Position numbers and translations under genes: made by a program. The notes beneath the pieces are model-generated. The model ran no database searches. It had not been told where the DNA came from and saw nothing but the letters and a program-made list of their open reading frames with translations. This document shows positions 43,255-51,540 of a stretch of 64,000 bases of DNA, piece by piece. Every line of letters begins with the position of its first letter. The stretch's first letter is position 1. Origin of the DNA: Terrisporobacter glycolicus ATCC 14880 = DSM 1288 (GTDB taxonomy: Bacteria; Bacillota; Clostridia; Peptostreptococcales; Peptostreptococcaceae); NCBI RefSeq assembly GCF_036812735.1, contig NZ_CP117523.1, forward strand, positions 3,596,001 to 3,660,000, written 5' to 3'.

Positions 43255-43622
43255 TAAAGTATAATATTTACTAAAGCATTTCTAGAAACGTTAAATACTT
43301 TTGTTAATAAACTTATATAAATAAACTCACTAAATATTAAACATAAAAATAGCTTACACAATGCCATTATACAGTTCATAAAACTATTTTTAGATACATC
43401 TACTAATATAAATAAAACAAGAGCCATTCCTATAATCGTGTGTATGCCAAAACTAATTGGAAGCATTCTAATAAACGACTGAATTATTCCTAACATTAAT
43501 GTCTTTTTGCATAAAGTTCCTATTGATATTTTTAGATTTAAAAAGTAACATCCTACTAGTAGCATTATCGCACACTCCGGAAAACTTCTAACTAAAATAT
43601 AATCCAGTGACGTATGTAACAT
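43254..43622 (-). CDS. Agr-locus membrane protein resembling an AgrC sensor domain without kinase
   Basis: 122 aa from ATG 43622, chosen for its AAAGGAGAAAATT site; the longer frame to 43667 lacks one. About four hydrophobic helices: SFPECAIMLLVGCYFL, LMLGIIQSFIRMLP, IIGMALVLFILVDV and MALCKLFLCLIFSEFIYISL. This pattern resembles the N-terminal membrane half of AgrC-like histidine kinases, yet no kinase domain follows. It is the first gene of the agr operon, with an extended -10 TGTTACAAT at 43656-43664. It may be an accessory receptor or immunity-type protein for the peptide. Confidence 0.65.
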   Translation of the reverse strand: MLHTSLDYILVRSFPECAIMLLVGCYFLNLKISIGTLCKKTLMLGIIQSFIRMLPISFGIHTIIGMALVLFILVDVSKNSFMNCIMALCKLFLCLIFSEFIYISLLTKVFNVSRNALVNIIL

Positions 43623-43655
43623 AATTTTCTCCTTTAATTTAACTATTACAAGAAA

Positions 43656-43664
43656 ATTGTAACA
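43656..43664 (-). promoter_or_regulatory. Extended -10 element of the agr operon
   Basis: Minus-strand TG-T-TACAAT about 35 nt before the first agr start codon; the -35 is weak, and a TAGAAAATTTCTA palindrome overlaps the spacer. Confidence 0.5.
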
Positions 43665-43826
43665 CAAATATAGAAATTTTCTACATATTTTCCCTTTTTT
43701 TTTATTATATTTTTTTTATGTATAATTTTCTATTTATTTTCACCCAATATGTTATTTATTATATTTATCAGAGCTGCAGTTTGCTCTATAAACCTCTATG
43801 TAACTATATATTAGCATATAAGTAAT

Positions 43827-43853
43827 AAAAAAGACTACATATGCAGTCTTTTT
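43827..43853 (-). terminator. Terminator of the SASP gene
   Basis: AAAAAGACT / AGTCTTTTT stem adjoining the SASP stop. Confidence 0.75.
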
Positions 43854-43855
43854 AT

Positions 43856-44071
43856 CTATTTTTTATAATATTGTCTAATTAATTCCTCTTTTCCCATATT
43901 TACCAAAGTTTTACTCATTAACCCTCCTAGATCTCCACCTTTCTTACCGTTAACATAAGAAGTTTTATCTCCTCCTGACATATCAAGTTCCATACCTAAT
44001 TCCTTTGCAATTTCCACCTTCATTTGATTTAAAGCTTCTCTTGCATTTAGATTTACAATTTTATTCGTCAT
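43856..44071 (-). CDS. Alpha/beta-type small acid-soluble spore protein
   Basis: 71 aa with the two SASP signatures: NQMKVEIAKELGMEL (around the GPR protease site) and GGDLGGLMSKTLVNMGKEEL. These proteins coat spore DNA against UV and heat damage and are degraded at germination. Shows the organism forms endospores. AGGAGG site. A late forespore (sigma-G) promoter is expected, but I could not place it with confidence. Confidence 0.93.
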   Translation of the reverse strand: MTNKIVNLNAREALNQMKVEIAKELGMELDMSGGDKTSYVNGKKGGDLGGLMSKTLVNMGKEELIRQYYKK

Positions 44072-44159
44072 AAAAAACCTCCTATTATGCTTTTGAGATT
44101 ATTCTTCACAATTACTCACTCTATTATTTTGTAAGTTTTGGTTCCATAATATTACCATC

Positions 44160-44177
44160 ATTTACATGTATGTAAAT
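44160..44177. promoter_or_regulatory. Inverted repeat between divergent SASP and 123-aa genes
   Basis: ATTTACAT-GT-ATGTAAAT, a near-perfect 18-bp palindrome about 50 nt upstream of the plus-strand start; possible operator. Confidence 0.45.
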
Positions 44178-44226
44178 ATTAATTTATAGTAAATCCTATA
44201 ATTAATAATATATTGGAGGTGCTAAT

Positions 44227-44598
44227 ATGAATAATTTACATCTAAGTGATGATGAATTAGTTGAAAATTTTGAAAGTGCCAGTCCTTGGTTTGTTGGTTT
44301 ATATATGGAAACTTTTCTAAATAATTTAAGTTTTCTATCTAACAGACAAACTAAAAATGAATTTACAACTGATATACATAGATATGACCCTATATTAATT
44401 GATGAAAATATTTTAGATATTTATATTAGAGTTGAATCGTTATTAAAAATAATTAAAGGAAATAGAGTTCTTGATGCATTAAAAATGGTACTTGATTATG
44501 ATACTGATACAATATATGATATTTATGCTCGACAAGAAGCAATTTACTTATTAGCTTTAATAAAAAATGGAAAAATTACCTTACCGAAGTATAATTGA
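44227..44598 (+). CDS. Small protein of unknown function
   Basis: 123 aa, soluble, acidic, mainly helical (SDDELVENFESASPWFVGLY; RVESLLKIIKGNRVLDALKM; YARQEAIYLLALIKNGKITL). Not recognised. GGAGGTG site 6 nt before the ATG and a strong terminator after it support a real monocistronic gene. It lies head-to-head with the SASP gene, but a sporulation role is only a guess. Confidence 0.7.
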   Translation: MNNLHLSDDELVENFESASPWFVGLYMETFLNNLSFLSNRQTKNEFTTDIHRYDPILIDENILDIYIRVESLLKIIKGNRVLDALKMVLDYDTDTIYDIYARQEAIYLLALIKNGKITLPKYN

Positions 44599-44608
44599 GG
44601 CAAAAATT

Positions 44609-44651
44609 AAAGCTATAAATAATAAATATTAAATTTATTATTTATAGCTTT
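44609..44651. terminator. Terminator after the 123-aa gene
   Basis: 19-bp perfect stem AAAGCTATAAATAATAAAT and complement with T-run. Confidence 0.8.
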
Positions 44652-44777
44652 TTATCACATATACCCTAATTTAAATACTATTTATAAATCACAAATAGTT
44701 ATCCTACTTTAATGTATTTCACTATATTTCTTAGTTTTAGAATAAAATTATTTTACTTATTTATCAATTTATAATTA

Positions 44778-46307
44778 CTACATAAGTGGTGCAAACACTC
44801 TAAGTATAGCTTGCCATAGAGCATATCTTCTTCCAGCTCTTATATCTTCTTCAGTAAACTCTCTACTTCTAGAAATTGTATCTAATGCATCTTCTTTAAT
44901 ATCGTTTAAACACTTACATTTGTATAAATACACACCACATTCAAAATGTAAATATAAACTTCTATAGTCCATATTTATTGTACCTACTGTTGCAATTTCA
45001 TCATCACAAACAAATACTTTAGCATGAATAAATCCTGGTGTATATTCATAAATTTTTACACCAGCTCTTATTAATTGAGGATAATAAGATCTTGTAAGTT
45101 TAAATACGGTCTTCTTATCTGGGATCCCTGGCGTTACTATTTTTACATCTACTCCCTTTTTAGCAGCTAAACAAAGAGCTGTCATCATTTCATTATCAAT
45201 AATTAAATATGGTGTAAAAATATATACATAGTTTTTTGCACTATTTATAATATTTAAATATACATTTTCACCTACAACCTCTTCATCTAAAGGTGAATCT
45301 CCATAAGGTTGTACAAATCCATCACTTACTGTAGTTTCTAATTGGTGTACTTCTGGCTTATAAATAGAAAAGTCTCCATCTGTTTGTCTAGTAGAGTTCC
45401 ACATTTCTAAAAACATCATAGTTAAGTTCCATACACCTTGTCCTTTTAACATAACCCCTGTATCTTTCCAATGACCAAATCTAACTTTTTGATTAATATA
45501 CTCATCAGCTAAATTTATACCACCAGTAAAGCCTGTATGTCCATCTATTACTGTGATCTTACGATGGTCCCTATTATTCATAACAAGAGATAATAAAGGT
45601 TTAAAAGGATTAAAAGCAATACATTTTATTCCCTTTTTCTCTAAAATTTTATCATATCCATATGGAAGAAGAGATATACAACCCATATCGTCGTACATAA
45701 GTCTTACGTCTAATCCTTCTTTAGCTTTTTGTTCTAGTATTTCCAAAATACCATCCCACATCTTACCTTCTTCTATAATGAAGTATTCCATAAATATATA
45801 TCTTTTTGCTTTTTTTAGTTCTTTAATTAAATCCTCATAGTTATCCTCTCCAACACTATAGTATTTAACCTCTGTGTTTTTGTTCATAGGATAACCAGCT
45901 GAGTTGTTTATATAATTCATATGACCATAGACTGTTTTATTTTCTTTTTTGACTTCTTCTGCTATATCTTTATTTTGTTTTAAGTATTTACTTGTTTTTT
46001 CCTGAACTTTCTCTAGACGATGTCTCATCTCCTTGGAAGGTTTTTTATTACCTAGTATAAGATATAATATCCCTCCTGCTATATTAAAAATTAATATTGG
46101 TATAATCCAAGCTAATTTATAGGCTGGATTATCACTTTTATTTATAATCCATAGTACTACTAAAGCACTTATGGCAGTACACATAATAGATGCTATTGCT
46201 GAAAAATGACTAAATTTTATTAATAAAAATAGAAATATTCCAAATTGAATAGCAATCATCAACCCAATAATTACCATTCTGCTAAATAATAATCTCAATA
46301 TTTTCAT
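44778..46307 (-). CDS. cls: Cardiolipin synthase
   Basis: 509 aa. Two N-terminal membrane helices (about 5-60), then two phospholipase D motifs: NRDHRKITVIDGHTGFTGGI and GFIHAKVFVCDDEIATVGTI. Joins two phosphatidylglycerol molecules into cardiolipin. Length and motifs are typical. AAGGGAG site; monocistronic. Confidence 0.95.
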   Translation of the reverse strand: MKILRLLFSRMVIIGLMIAIQFGIFLFLLIKFSHFSAIASIMCTAISALVVLWIINKSDNPAYKLAWIIPILIFNIAGGILYLILGNKKPSKEMRHRLEKVQEKTSKYLKQNKDIAEEVKKENKTVYGHMNYINNSAGYPMNKNTEVKYYSVGEDNYEDLIKELKKAKRYIFMEYFIIEEGKMWDGILEILEQKAKEGLDVRLMYDDMGCISLLPYGYDKILEKKGIKCIAFNPFKPLLSLVMNNRDHRKITVIDGHTGFTGGINLADEYINQKVRFGHWKDTGVMLKGQGVWNLTMMFLEMWNSTRQTDGDFSIYKPEVHQLETTVSDGFVQPYGDSPLDEEVVGENVYLNIINSAKNYVYIFTPYLIIDNEMMTALCLAAKKGVDVKIVTPGIPDKKTVFKLTRSYYPQLIRAGVKIYEYTPGFIHAKVFVCDDEIATVGTINMDYRSLYLHFECGVYLYKCKCLNDIKEDALDTISRSREFTEEDIRAGRRYALWQAILRVFAPLM

Positions 46308-46402
46308 GAACTTTCTCCCTTCAAAATTATATAATAAAATATAATTCTTTAAATTATAACATAAGTAAATTTTTAAGCAAACTGTTTATTACATTTATAA
46401 AA

Positions 46403-46424
46403 CTCAAGAGCCACAGCCCTTGAG
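46403..46424 (-). terminator. Terminator of the methyltransferase gene
   Basis: CTCAAG / CTTGAG stem extended by an inner GC pair; T-run on the minus strand. Confidence 0.65.
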
Positions 46425-46433
46425 CTTTTGTAT

Positions 46434-47597
46434 CTAAATTAAGTTATCTTCTTTTAGTAAATTATATAAAGTGGGTTTAAAATTAAACTCTTTCATTAAT
46501 ATTTGAACTTGTTGTAGACATTTTTGTTTTTTATCTTTTGATAAATTTGACTTTGATGCTCTTATTAAAATATTTTTAGGTGAATGAGATATATCTATAA
46601 ACTCTAATAATTGAGTCTTATACCCTACACATTCTAACAAATTACCTCTCACTGAATCTGTCATAAGAGCTGCTACTCTTTCTTGTATGATTCCATACTT
46701 ATTTAAAATTTCTAAGTTTTCAGCCTTCATTTGATGATTAAATTCATGTTGGCAACAAGGCACAGAAAATATCATTTTTGCATTCCACTTGATTGCATTG
46801 TATAGTGCATAATCTGTTGCTGTATCACAGGCATGAAGTGTAATAACCATATCTACCTTATTATTATACTTAAAACCATTTATATCTCCCAGCTCAAAAT
46901 GTAAATTATCAAACTTGTATTTTTTTGATATTTCATTACATTTTCTTATTACATCCTCTTTTAAATCCAATCCTATCATTTTTACATTTATCTTTTTAAT
47001 TTCTACGAAATAATAATAAAGAACAAAAGTTAAATATGATTTTCCACAACCAAAGTCTAATATTGTTAATTCTTCATAATCATTTTTCTTAATTTCATCA
47101 TCTATTATTTCAATAAATCTATTTATTTGCTTATACTTGTCATATTTTGAATTTACAACTTTGCCCTCTTTAGTGAAAATCCCTAGATCAATAAGTGGTT
47201 GAATAAGCATACCTTCTTTAAGGATATAATTTTTTTCTTTGTTATGTCCTTTATTAACTACATTTTCGTTATTATTTTTCTTTTTACCTAAAAACAACTT
47301 ACCTTTTTTAGATATTTTTACATCATAAGTTGTATTATTCGACCAAGCATTTAATTGTTTGAAGCTTTCCTTCATATATTCTAGTATTTTATCACTTAAG
47401 TCTTTTATCTCTATATTTTCATGAAATACTTGCTTGTCTGTAAATTTTTCTATTTGATAATATTCTTTATTATTTTTTTCTTTTAACTGAAAAGCTATTT
47501 TATTGTATTTTATCTCTTTATTCTTTTTATTACTTATTACGACTTTTATTATATTATCTTTACATATTTCATTTATTGTCTTAATTGTATTTTCCAT
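46434..47597 (-). CDS. SAM-dependent methyltransferase, METTL25/RRNAD1-like
   Basis: 387 aa. An N-terminal basic region (about 1-135) precedes a Rossmann methyltransferase domain with ELTILDFGCGKSYLTFVLYY (SAM motif I), NVKMIGLDLKEDVIRKCNEI, DMVITLHACDTATDYALYNA and FSVPCCQHEFNHQMKAENL, whose Cys-Cys-x-His could bind metal. The target is unknown; relatives include rRNA and protein methyltransferases. I use the start ATG 47597 after TAGGTGAT, because the longer frame would need a GTG that overlaps that site. Confidence 0.82.
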   Translation of the reverse strand: MENTIKTINEICKDNIIKVVISNKKNKEIKYNKIAFQLKEKNNKEYYQIEKFTDKQVFHENIEIKDLSDKILEYMKESFKQLNAWSNNTTYDVKISKKGKLFLGKKKNNNENVVNKGHNKEKNYILKEGMLIQPLIDLGIFTKEGKVVNSKYDKYKQINRFIEIIDDEIKKNDYEELTILDFGCGKSYLTFVLYYYFVEIKKINVKMIGLDLKEDVIRKCNEISKKYKFDNLHFELGDINGFKYNNKVDMVITLHACDTATDYALYNAIKWNAKMIFSVPCCQHEFNHQMKAENLEILNKYGIIQERVAALMTDSVRGNLLECVGYKTQLLEFIDISHSPKNILIRASKSNLSKDKKQKCLQQVQILMKEFNFKPTLYNLLKEDNLI

Positions 47598-47778
47598 TAA
47601 TATCACCTATTTTTCATTTTCTTTATTGCACTACTTATTATACCATTAAGTATTATCGTATAATTAAATTTTTTATATACTTATAAGACTTTTCCTGTAA
47701 ATATTAAAGATATTTGTTGTTTTTGTTATATTTTTTCTTATTTTTCATATTAATAATGATATAAGCAGGAGGTATATT

Positions 47779-48753
47779 ATGAAAGAAATTTTTAATCCCC
47801 ATTTATATCACGGAAAACACAAAAACAAAAACTTCTTTGAAGGATGGTATTTTAAAATAGTTGACAAAAAAAATGATTATAAACTTGCTATAATTCCTGG
47901 TATTTCTTATGGCAATAATGAAAATGAGCATCACTCTTTTATACAAATTTTAAATGGAAAAGAATCTACTTTTAATTATTTATCTTATGATGTAAATGAT
48001 TTTAGATATAATAATAAGAGATTTAGGGTATGTATTAATTCTAATATTTTTTCTTTAGAAAACATAAGTCTCTCTATAAATTCTAATGATCTAAATATTC
48101 ATGGTAATCTAATATTAAAAAATTTAGTGAAATGGCCTGGTAGTATTGTTAATCCTGGTAGTATGGGTTTCTATAATTATTTAAAATTCATGGAGTGCTA
48201 CTCTCATGTATGCGCTTTAAATGGATCTCTTGTTGGAGAGCTAAATATTAATGGCATAGATGTGAATTTTACAGCAGGAAAAGTATATATTGAAAAAAAC
48301 TGGGGTAAAAGCTTTCCAAAATCTTGGTTATGGATTCAAAGTAACTCTTTTAAAAGTAGAAAAGCTTCTATAACTTGTTCTGTAGGAACTATACCATTTC
48401 CCATAAAGGATTTCACGGGATTCCTTATAGGTCTTACTTTGGAAAATGAATTTTATAGTTTTACCACAATTAACCATAGTAAAATTAATATACAAAATTC
48501 TGGAGATGATATTGCTTTAATAGTAATCAAAGATAACCTTAAATTAACCATTAAAACTTATACAAATCCAAAAGATTTTGTAGTGTTAAAAGCACCTAGT
48601 CTGGGGTCTATGACATCTACTGTAAAGGAAACTATAAATGGTCAAGTATATATACTTCTAGAAGATACTAAAATAAATAAAAAAATATTTGAAGATATAG
48701 GTCTTAGTACTGGAGTAGAATACGGTGGGAACTTTTCTTCACTTTTTAAATAA
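47779..48753 (+). CDS. Tocopherol cyclase-like protein
   Basis: 324-aa beta-rich protein. It has the family hallmarks FEGWYFKIVDKKNDYKLAII near the N-terminus and GKVYIEKNWGKSFPKSWLWI in the middle. Plant and cyanobacterial members cyclise tocopherols; bacterial members in anaerobes have no known tocopherol pathway, so the substrate must be a different lipid or the protein a lipocalin-like binder. Neighbours are a methyltransferase (divergent) and a patatin (convergent). AGGAGG site. Confidence 0.8.
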   Translation: MKEIFNPHLYHGKHKNKNFFEGWYFKIVDKKNDYKLAIIPGISYGNNENEHHSFIQILNGKESTFNYLSYDVNDFRYNNKRFRVCINSNIFSLENISLSINSNDLNIHGNLILKNLVKWPGSIVNPGSMGFYNYLKFMECYSHVCALNGSLVGELNINGIDVNFTAGKVYIEKNWGKSFPKSWLWIQSNSFKSRKASITCSVGTIPFPIKDFTGFLIGLTLENEFYSFTTINHSKINIQNSGDDIALIVIKDNLKLTIKTYTNPKDFVVLKAPSLGSMTSTVKETINGQVYILLEDTKINKKIFEDIGLSTGVEYGGNFSSLFK

Positions 48754-48797
48754 AAAAATAGATAAGTTTGAAAAATACAAACTTATCTATTTTTTTA
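48752..48797. terminator. Bidirectional terminator between the tocopherol cyclase-like and patatin genes
   Basis: 19-bp stem AAAAAAATAGATAAGTTTG and complement with flanking A/T-runs; overlaps the patatin stop. Confidence 0.85.
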
Positions 48798-50000
48798 TTC
48801 CTCCTCTTCAAGCAAGCATAATAATTTTTCATTTATTATATTCATATCTACTTGAGTAATATTTTCAATAGCTTTTCTTTTTAATCCCCTTAGACTAATT
48901 TGAACTTTTTTATGGAAACTACTTTCTTTTTCATTATCTTTTATCATATAAAAAAAATCTGATAAGGAATATATTTTAAATTTTTCTATTTCCCTTTCCT
49001 TTGCCATATTCTCCAAAAGTGCAATAATAATATCTTGATAGTTATCTTCTTTATTTAAATTAAAATACTTTGATAAATTAGGCAATATAAATTCAAATAG
49101 CATTCTTTTTGGAGGAATTTCTTCTAATCCCATACTTATTCCTACATCTATAATCAATTCATTAGGTAATTCCAAAAGTTTACTAAAAATTAAATCATCA
49201 TCTATTGGCTCTATATAGTATTCTCTTCCTTTTAACTTTCTTATAGCCTTAATTGCATCATAATAGCCAAGTTTAATATTTCTATGAGCTAAATCTTTTG
49301 TAAAAATAAAAGTTCCACCTAAATCCATAGATGGCTGAATTTCAACCACATTTGCACTTTCATCAATATGTTTTAATTTTCTACTAGAATTTAATCTTAT
49401 GGCTATTATTTTATCATAATTTTTTTTTGCTAAAAGGCTTACAGGACAATTATCATAAAGTCCTCCATCTAAGTATGCCTTCCCATCTAAAGGTTCCATT
49501 TTTAATCCTGGATATCTAGCACTTGCCATTATAAAATCTTTTATTTTACCATTTGGAATATCTTCTTTAAAGACTTCTATCGGGCTTAACGGTCCCAATT
49601 CCACTGTAACAAGGCCAAAATCCATATTACTATTTCTTAATTTTTCTTCATCAATTAGTTCATCTACAACTCTTCTTAAATTATCAGTATCAATACCTCT
49701 ATTAGTAATTATTTTTTTTGCTTCATTAGAAAAATAGGTTATAGTTTTTATATTAAGATTTCGATTTATTACATTTGCCATATGCCTATCTTCTATATCA
49801 AATAGTTGTTGTGGAGTAACATTGCTCCACATTTCAAAACACTTTTCAAAATCTCCTTGAGCAACCATAGCTGCATTAAAGGCCCCAATAGAAGTTCCTA
49901 CTATTCCATCTATCTCATACCCCTCCTCTAATAAGGCTTTAATAGCTCCAACATGGAATGCACCCCTTGCGCCTCCACCTTCTAATGCTACTCCTAACAT
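48795..50000 (-). CDS. Patatin-like phospholipase
   Basis: 401 aa. Oxyanion loop LEGGGARGAFHVGAIKALLE, nucleophile elbow GIVGTSIGAFNAAM (Ser37) and catalytic Asp in AYLDGGLYDNCPVSLL. The second half (about 280-400) is a helical extension of unknown role. Cytoplasmic RssA/YjjU-type acyl hydrolase; lipid substrate unknown. GGGGAG site. Confidence 0.9.
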   Translation of the reverse strand: MLGVALEGGGARGAFHVGAIKALLEEGYEIDGIVGTSIGAFNAAMVAQGDFEKCFEMWSNVTPQQLFDIEDRHMANVINRNLNIKTITYFSNEAKKIITNRGIDTDNLRRVVDELIDEEKLRNSNMDFGLVTVELGPLSPIEVFKEDIPNGKIKDFIMASARYPGLKMEPLDGKAYLDGGLYDNCPVSLLAKKNYDKIIAIRLNSSRKLKHIDESANVVEIQPSMDLGGTFIFTKDLAHRNIKLGYYDAIKAIRKLKGREYYIEPIDDDLIFSKLLELPNELIIDVGISMGLEEIPPKRMLFEFILPNLSKYFNLNKEDNYQDIIIALLENMAKEREIEKFKIYSLSDFFYMIKDNEKESSFHKKVQISLRGLKRKAIENITQVDMNIINEKLLCLLEEEE

Positions 50001-50082
50001 AAGCTCTCATCTCCCCAATTAAGAGTATTTTTCTTCTTTATTTATATTATATCAATTTGTTAGATTTATAAGTAATTAAAAA

Positions 50083-50110
50083 TAAAAAAGAAGCTATTTA
50101 ATAGCTCCTT
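50083..50110 (-). terminator. Terminator after nrdG
   Basis: AGCTAT / ATAGCT-centred stem (50088-50110) then TTTTTTATTTTT on the minus strand. Confidence 0.75.
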
Positions 50111-50116
50111 ATTATA

Positions 50117-50626
50117 TTATTTATTTTCTAAATCAAATAATATTAATTTATTTTCTTTTAATGTTTCTTTAACGTTTATAACCCTTTGGTTTGATGATCC
50201 TCTCAGTGTAAGAGATATATTTTTTTTATCTTCTTCAAACTTGCCATCTACTAAAACATCTGCATATTTTAAAATTTCTTTTTGATGATCATTAAAGTTT
50301 TCAACAGTATAGCCCGTCCATAAATATATTTTCTTTTCAGGATATTTATCTTTAAATTTCTTACATACATAAATAACTCCCTCAATATTTTCAGGACAAA
50401 GAGGTTCCCCTCCTAATATGGATAAATCTCTTTTTATATTATGTTTATCAATATTATCCATAATATAATTTAGTTTTTCCTCAGTAAATTCTTCACCATC
50501 TGTAAAACTCCAAGTCTCACCATTAAAACATCCTTTACACTTGTGAGGGCATCCTTGGGTCCAAAGAGACATAGTAATTCCAAATCCATTTGCTATATCA
50601 TTATCTTTAATTCTATTTATTCTCAT
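50117..50626 (-). CDS. nrdG: Anaerobic ribonucleotide reductase activating protein
   Basis: 169-aa radical SAM activase. CPHKCKGCF gives Cys26, Cys30 and Cys33 (CxxxCxxC), followed by LSILGGEPLCPENIEG (GGE motif). It installs the glycyl radical on NrdD. Last gene of the nrdD-folD-thyX-nrdG cluster, 50 nt after thyX. AAAAGGAG site. Confidence 0.95.
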   Translation of the reverse strand: MRINRIKDNDIANGFGITMSLWTQGCPHKCKGCFNGETWSFTDGEEFTEEKLNYIMDNIDKHNIKRDLSILGGEPLCPENIEGVIYVCKKFKDKYPEKKIYLWTGYTVENFNDHQKEILKYADVLVDGKFEEDKKNISLTLRGSSNQRVINVKETLKENKLILFDLENK

Positions 50627-50676
50627 ATTATTATGCTCCTTTTAGTATATGCATTTTATAAATTTAAAAGTTAACC

Positions 50677-51540
50677 TTACTTATTCTTCTTTTCATAAGG
50701 CATCATACAGCACATAGAACCTTCTGGACATGGCCCAAATTGACAACTTGCGCCAAGAGTTTTCCCAAGTAAAGAACTTACTTTTTCCACTTCCTCTACC
50801 ATAGTCCATGCTAATTTATTTATTTCTTCTTGTGCTCTTCTGCAACATCTATGATGACAGAAGTTAATTAAACTTCTCAAGTTCATTGTGCATATTATTT
50901 TTGTCTCACAAGCATTTGGGAATATATATCTAGCGTTTTCAATTGCTTTCTTCTCTAAAGTTGAACATAGCTTTTTATATGATGTTCTTAATGTGTCTAC
51001 AAACTTTTCACAAGATTTATTTTCATCTTTCCATTCCTCAAATGCGTCTTTATCTATATCACATTTTTTTAATTGAATATCTACTAGTTTACCATAGTGA
51101 TTTTTATTATAAACATAATCATATATTAATTTATCAACTATATCATCATATAGTCTTTGGCTATCTTCCATATGATTCTTGTAGCTTTGCTCAAGTATAG
51201 GGTTATTTTTTATATCTTGCGGAATTACATATTCAAACTGAGTTTCTTTAACATATCTTTGAGATTGTTGACTATAAGATGCTATTCTATGTCTAACTAA
51301 TTGATGTGTCAAACTTCTTGAAACTCCTTCTATTGCAAAAGTAAAGCTAGTATGTTCTAACACACTGCCATGACCAATAGAAGTAATCATTTTTACAAAT
51401 CTTTCAATACTTTCCGGTGTTTGCTTTTCCATTAAATCATCAATATTTGATGGTGAATAACAAAGTTTTCCTGCTGTAGCTACAACAAGCTCAGGATTCA
51501 TCGTATGCGATATAAGTTTTACTTTTAATTTTGTTTCCAT
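50677..51540 (-). CDS. thyX: FAD-dependent thymidylate synthase
   Basis: 287 aa. Signature RHRIASYSQQSQRYV (RHRxxSxxxxSxR) at about 83-97, plus GHGSVLEHTSFTFAIEGVSR. Makes dTMP from dUMP with methylene-THF and NAD(P)H through flavin, so it regenerates THF without needing dihydrofolate reductase. The C-terminal tail has an unusual run of cysteines (CQFGPCPEGSMCCMM). Its start overlaps the folD stop by one base (TAATG), so it is coupled to the enzyme that makes its cofactor. Confidence 0.95.
   Translation of the reverse strand: METKLKVKLISHTMNPELVVATAGKLCYSPSNIDDLMEKQTPESIERFVKMITSIGHGSVLEHTSFTFAIEGVSRSLTHQLVRHRIASYSQQSQRYVKETQFEYVIPQDIKNNPILEQSYKNHMEDSQRLYDDIVDKLIYDYVYNKNHYGKLVDIQLKKCDIDKDAFEEWKDENKSCEKFVDTLRTSYKKLCSTLEKKAIENARYIFPNACETKIICTMNLRSLINFCHHRCCRRAQEEINKLAWTMVEEVEKVSSLLGKTLGASCQFGPCPEGSMCCMMPYEKKNK

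Noticed and set aside
43623-43667. Longer N-terminus of the first agr-operon gene
   Set aside because: No ribosome binding site, and it overlaps the predicted agr promoter region; ATG 43622 follows AAAGGAG.
43760-43793. Hairpin (AGAGC/GCTCT) upstream of the agr operon
   Set aside because: Short imperfect stem without a U-run and no conserved motif; not enough to call a regulatory RNA.
44085-44100. CATAATA as a sigma-G -10 for the SASP gene
   Set aside because: The start site would fall within the ribosome binding site, and there is no -35 at the right distance.
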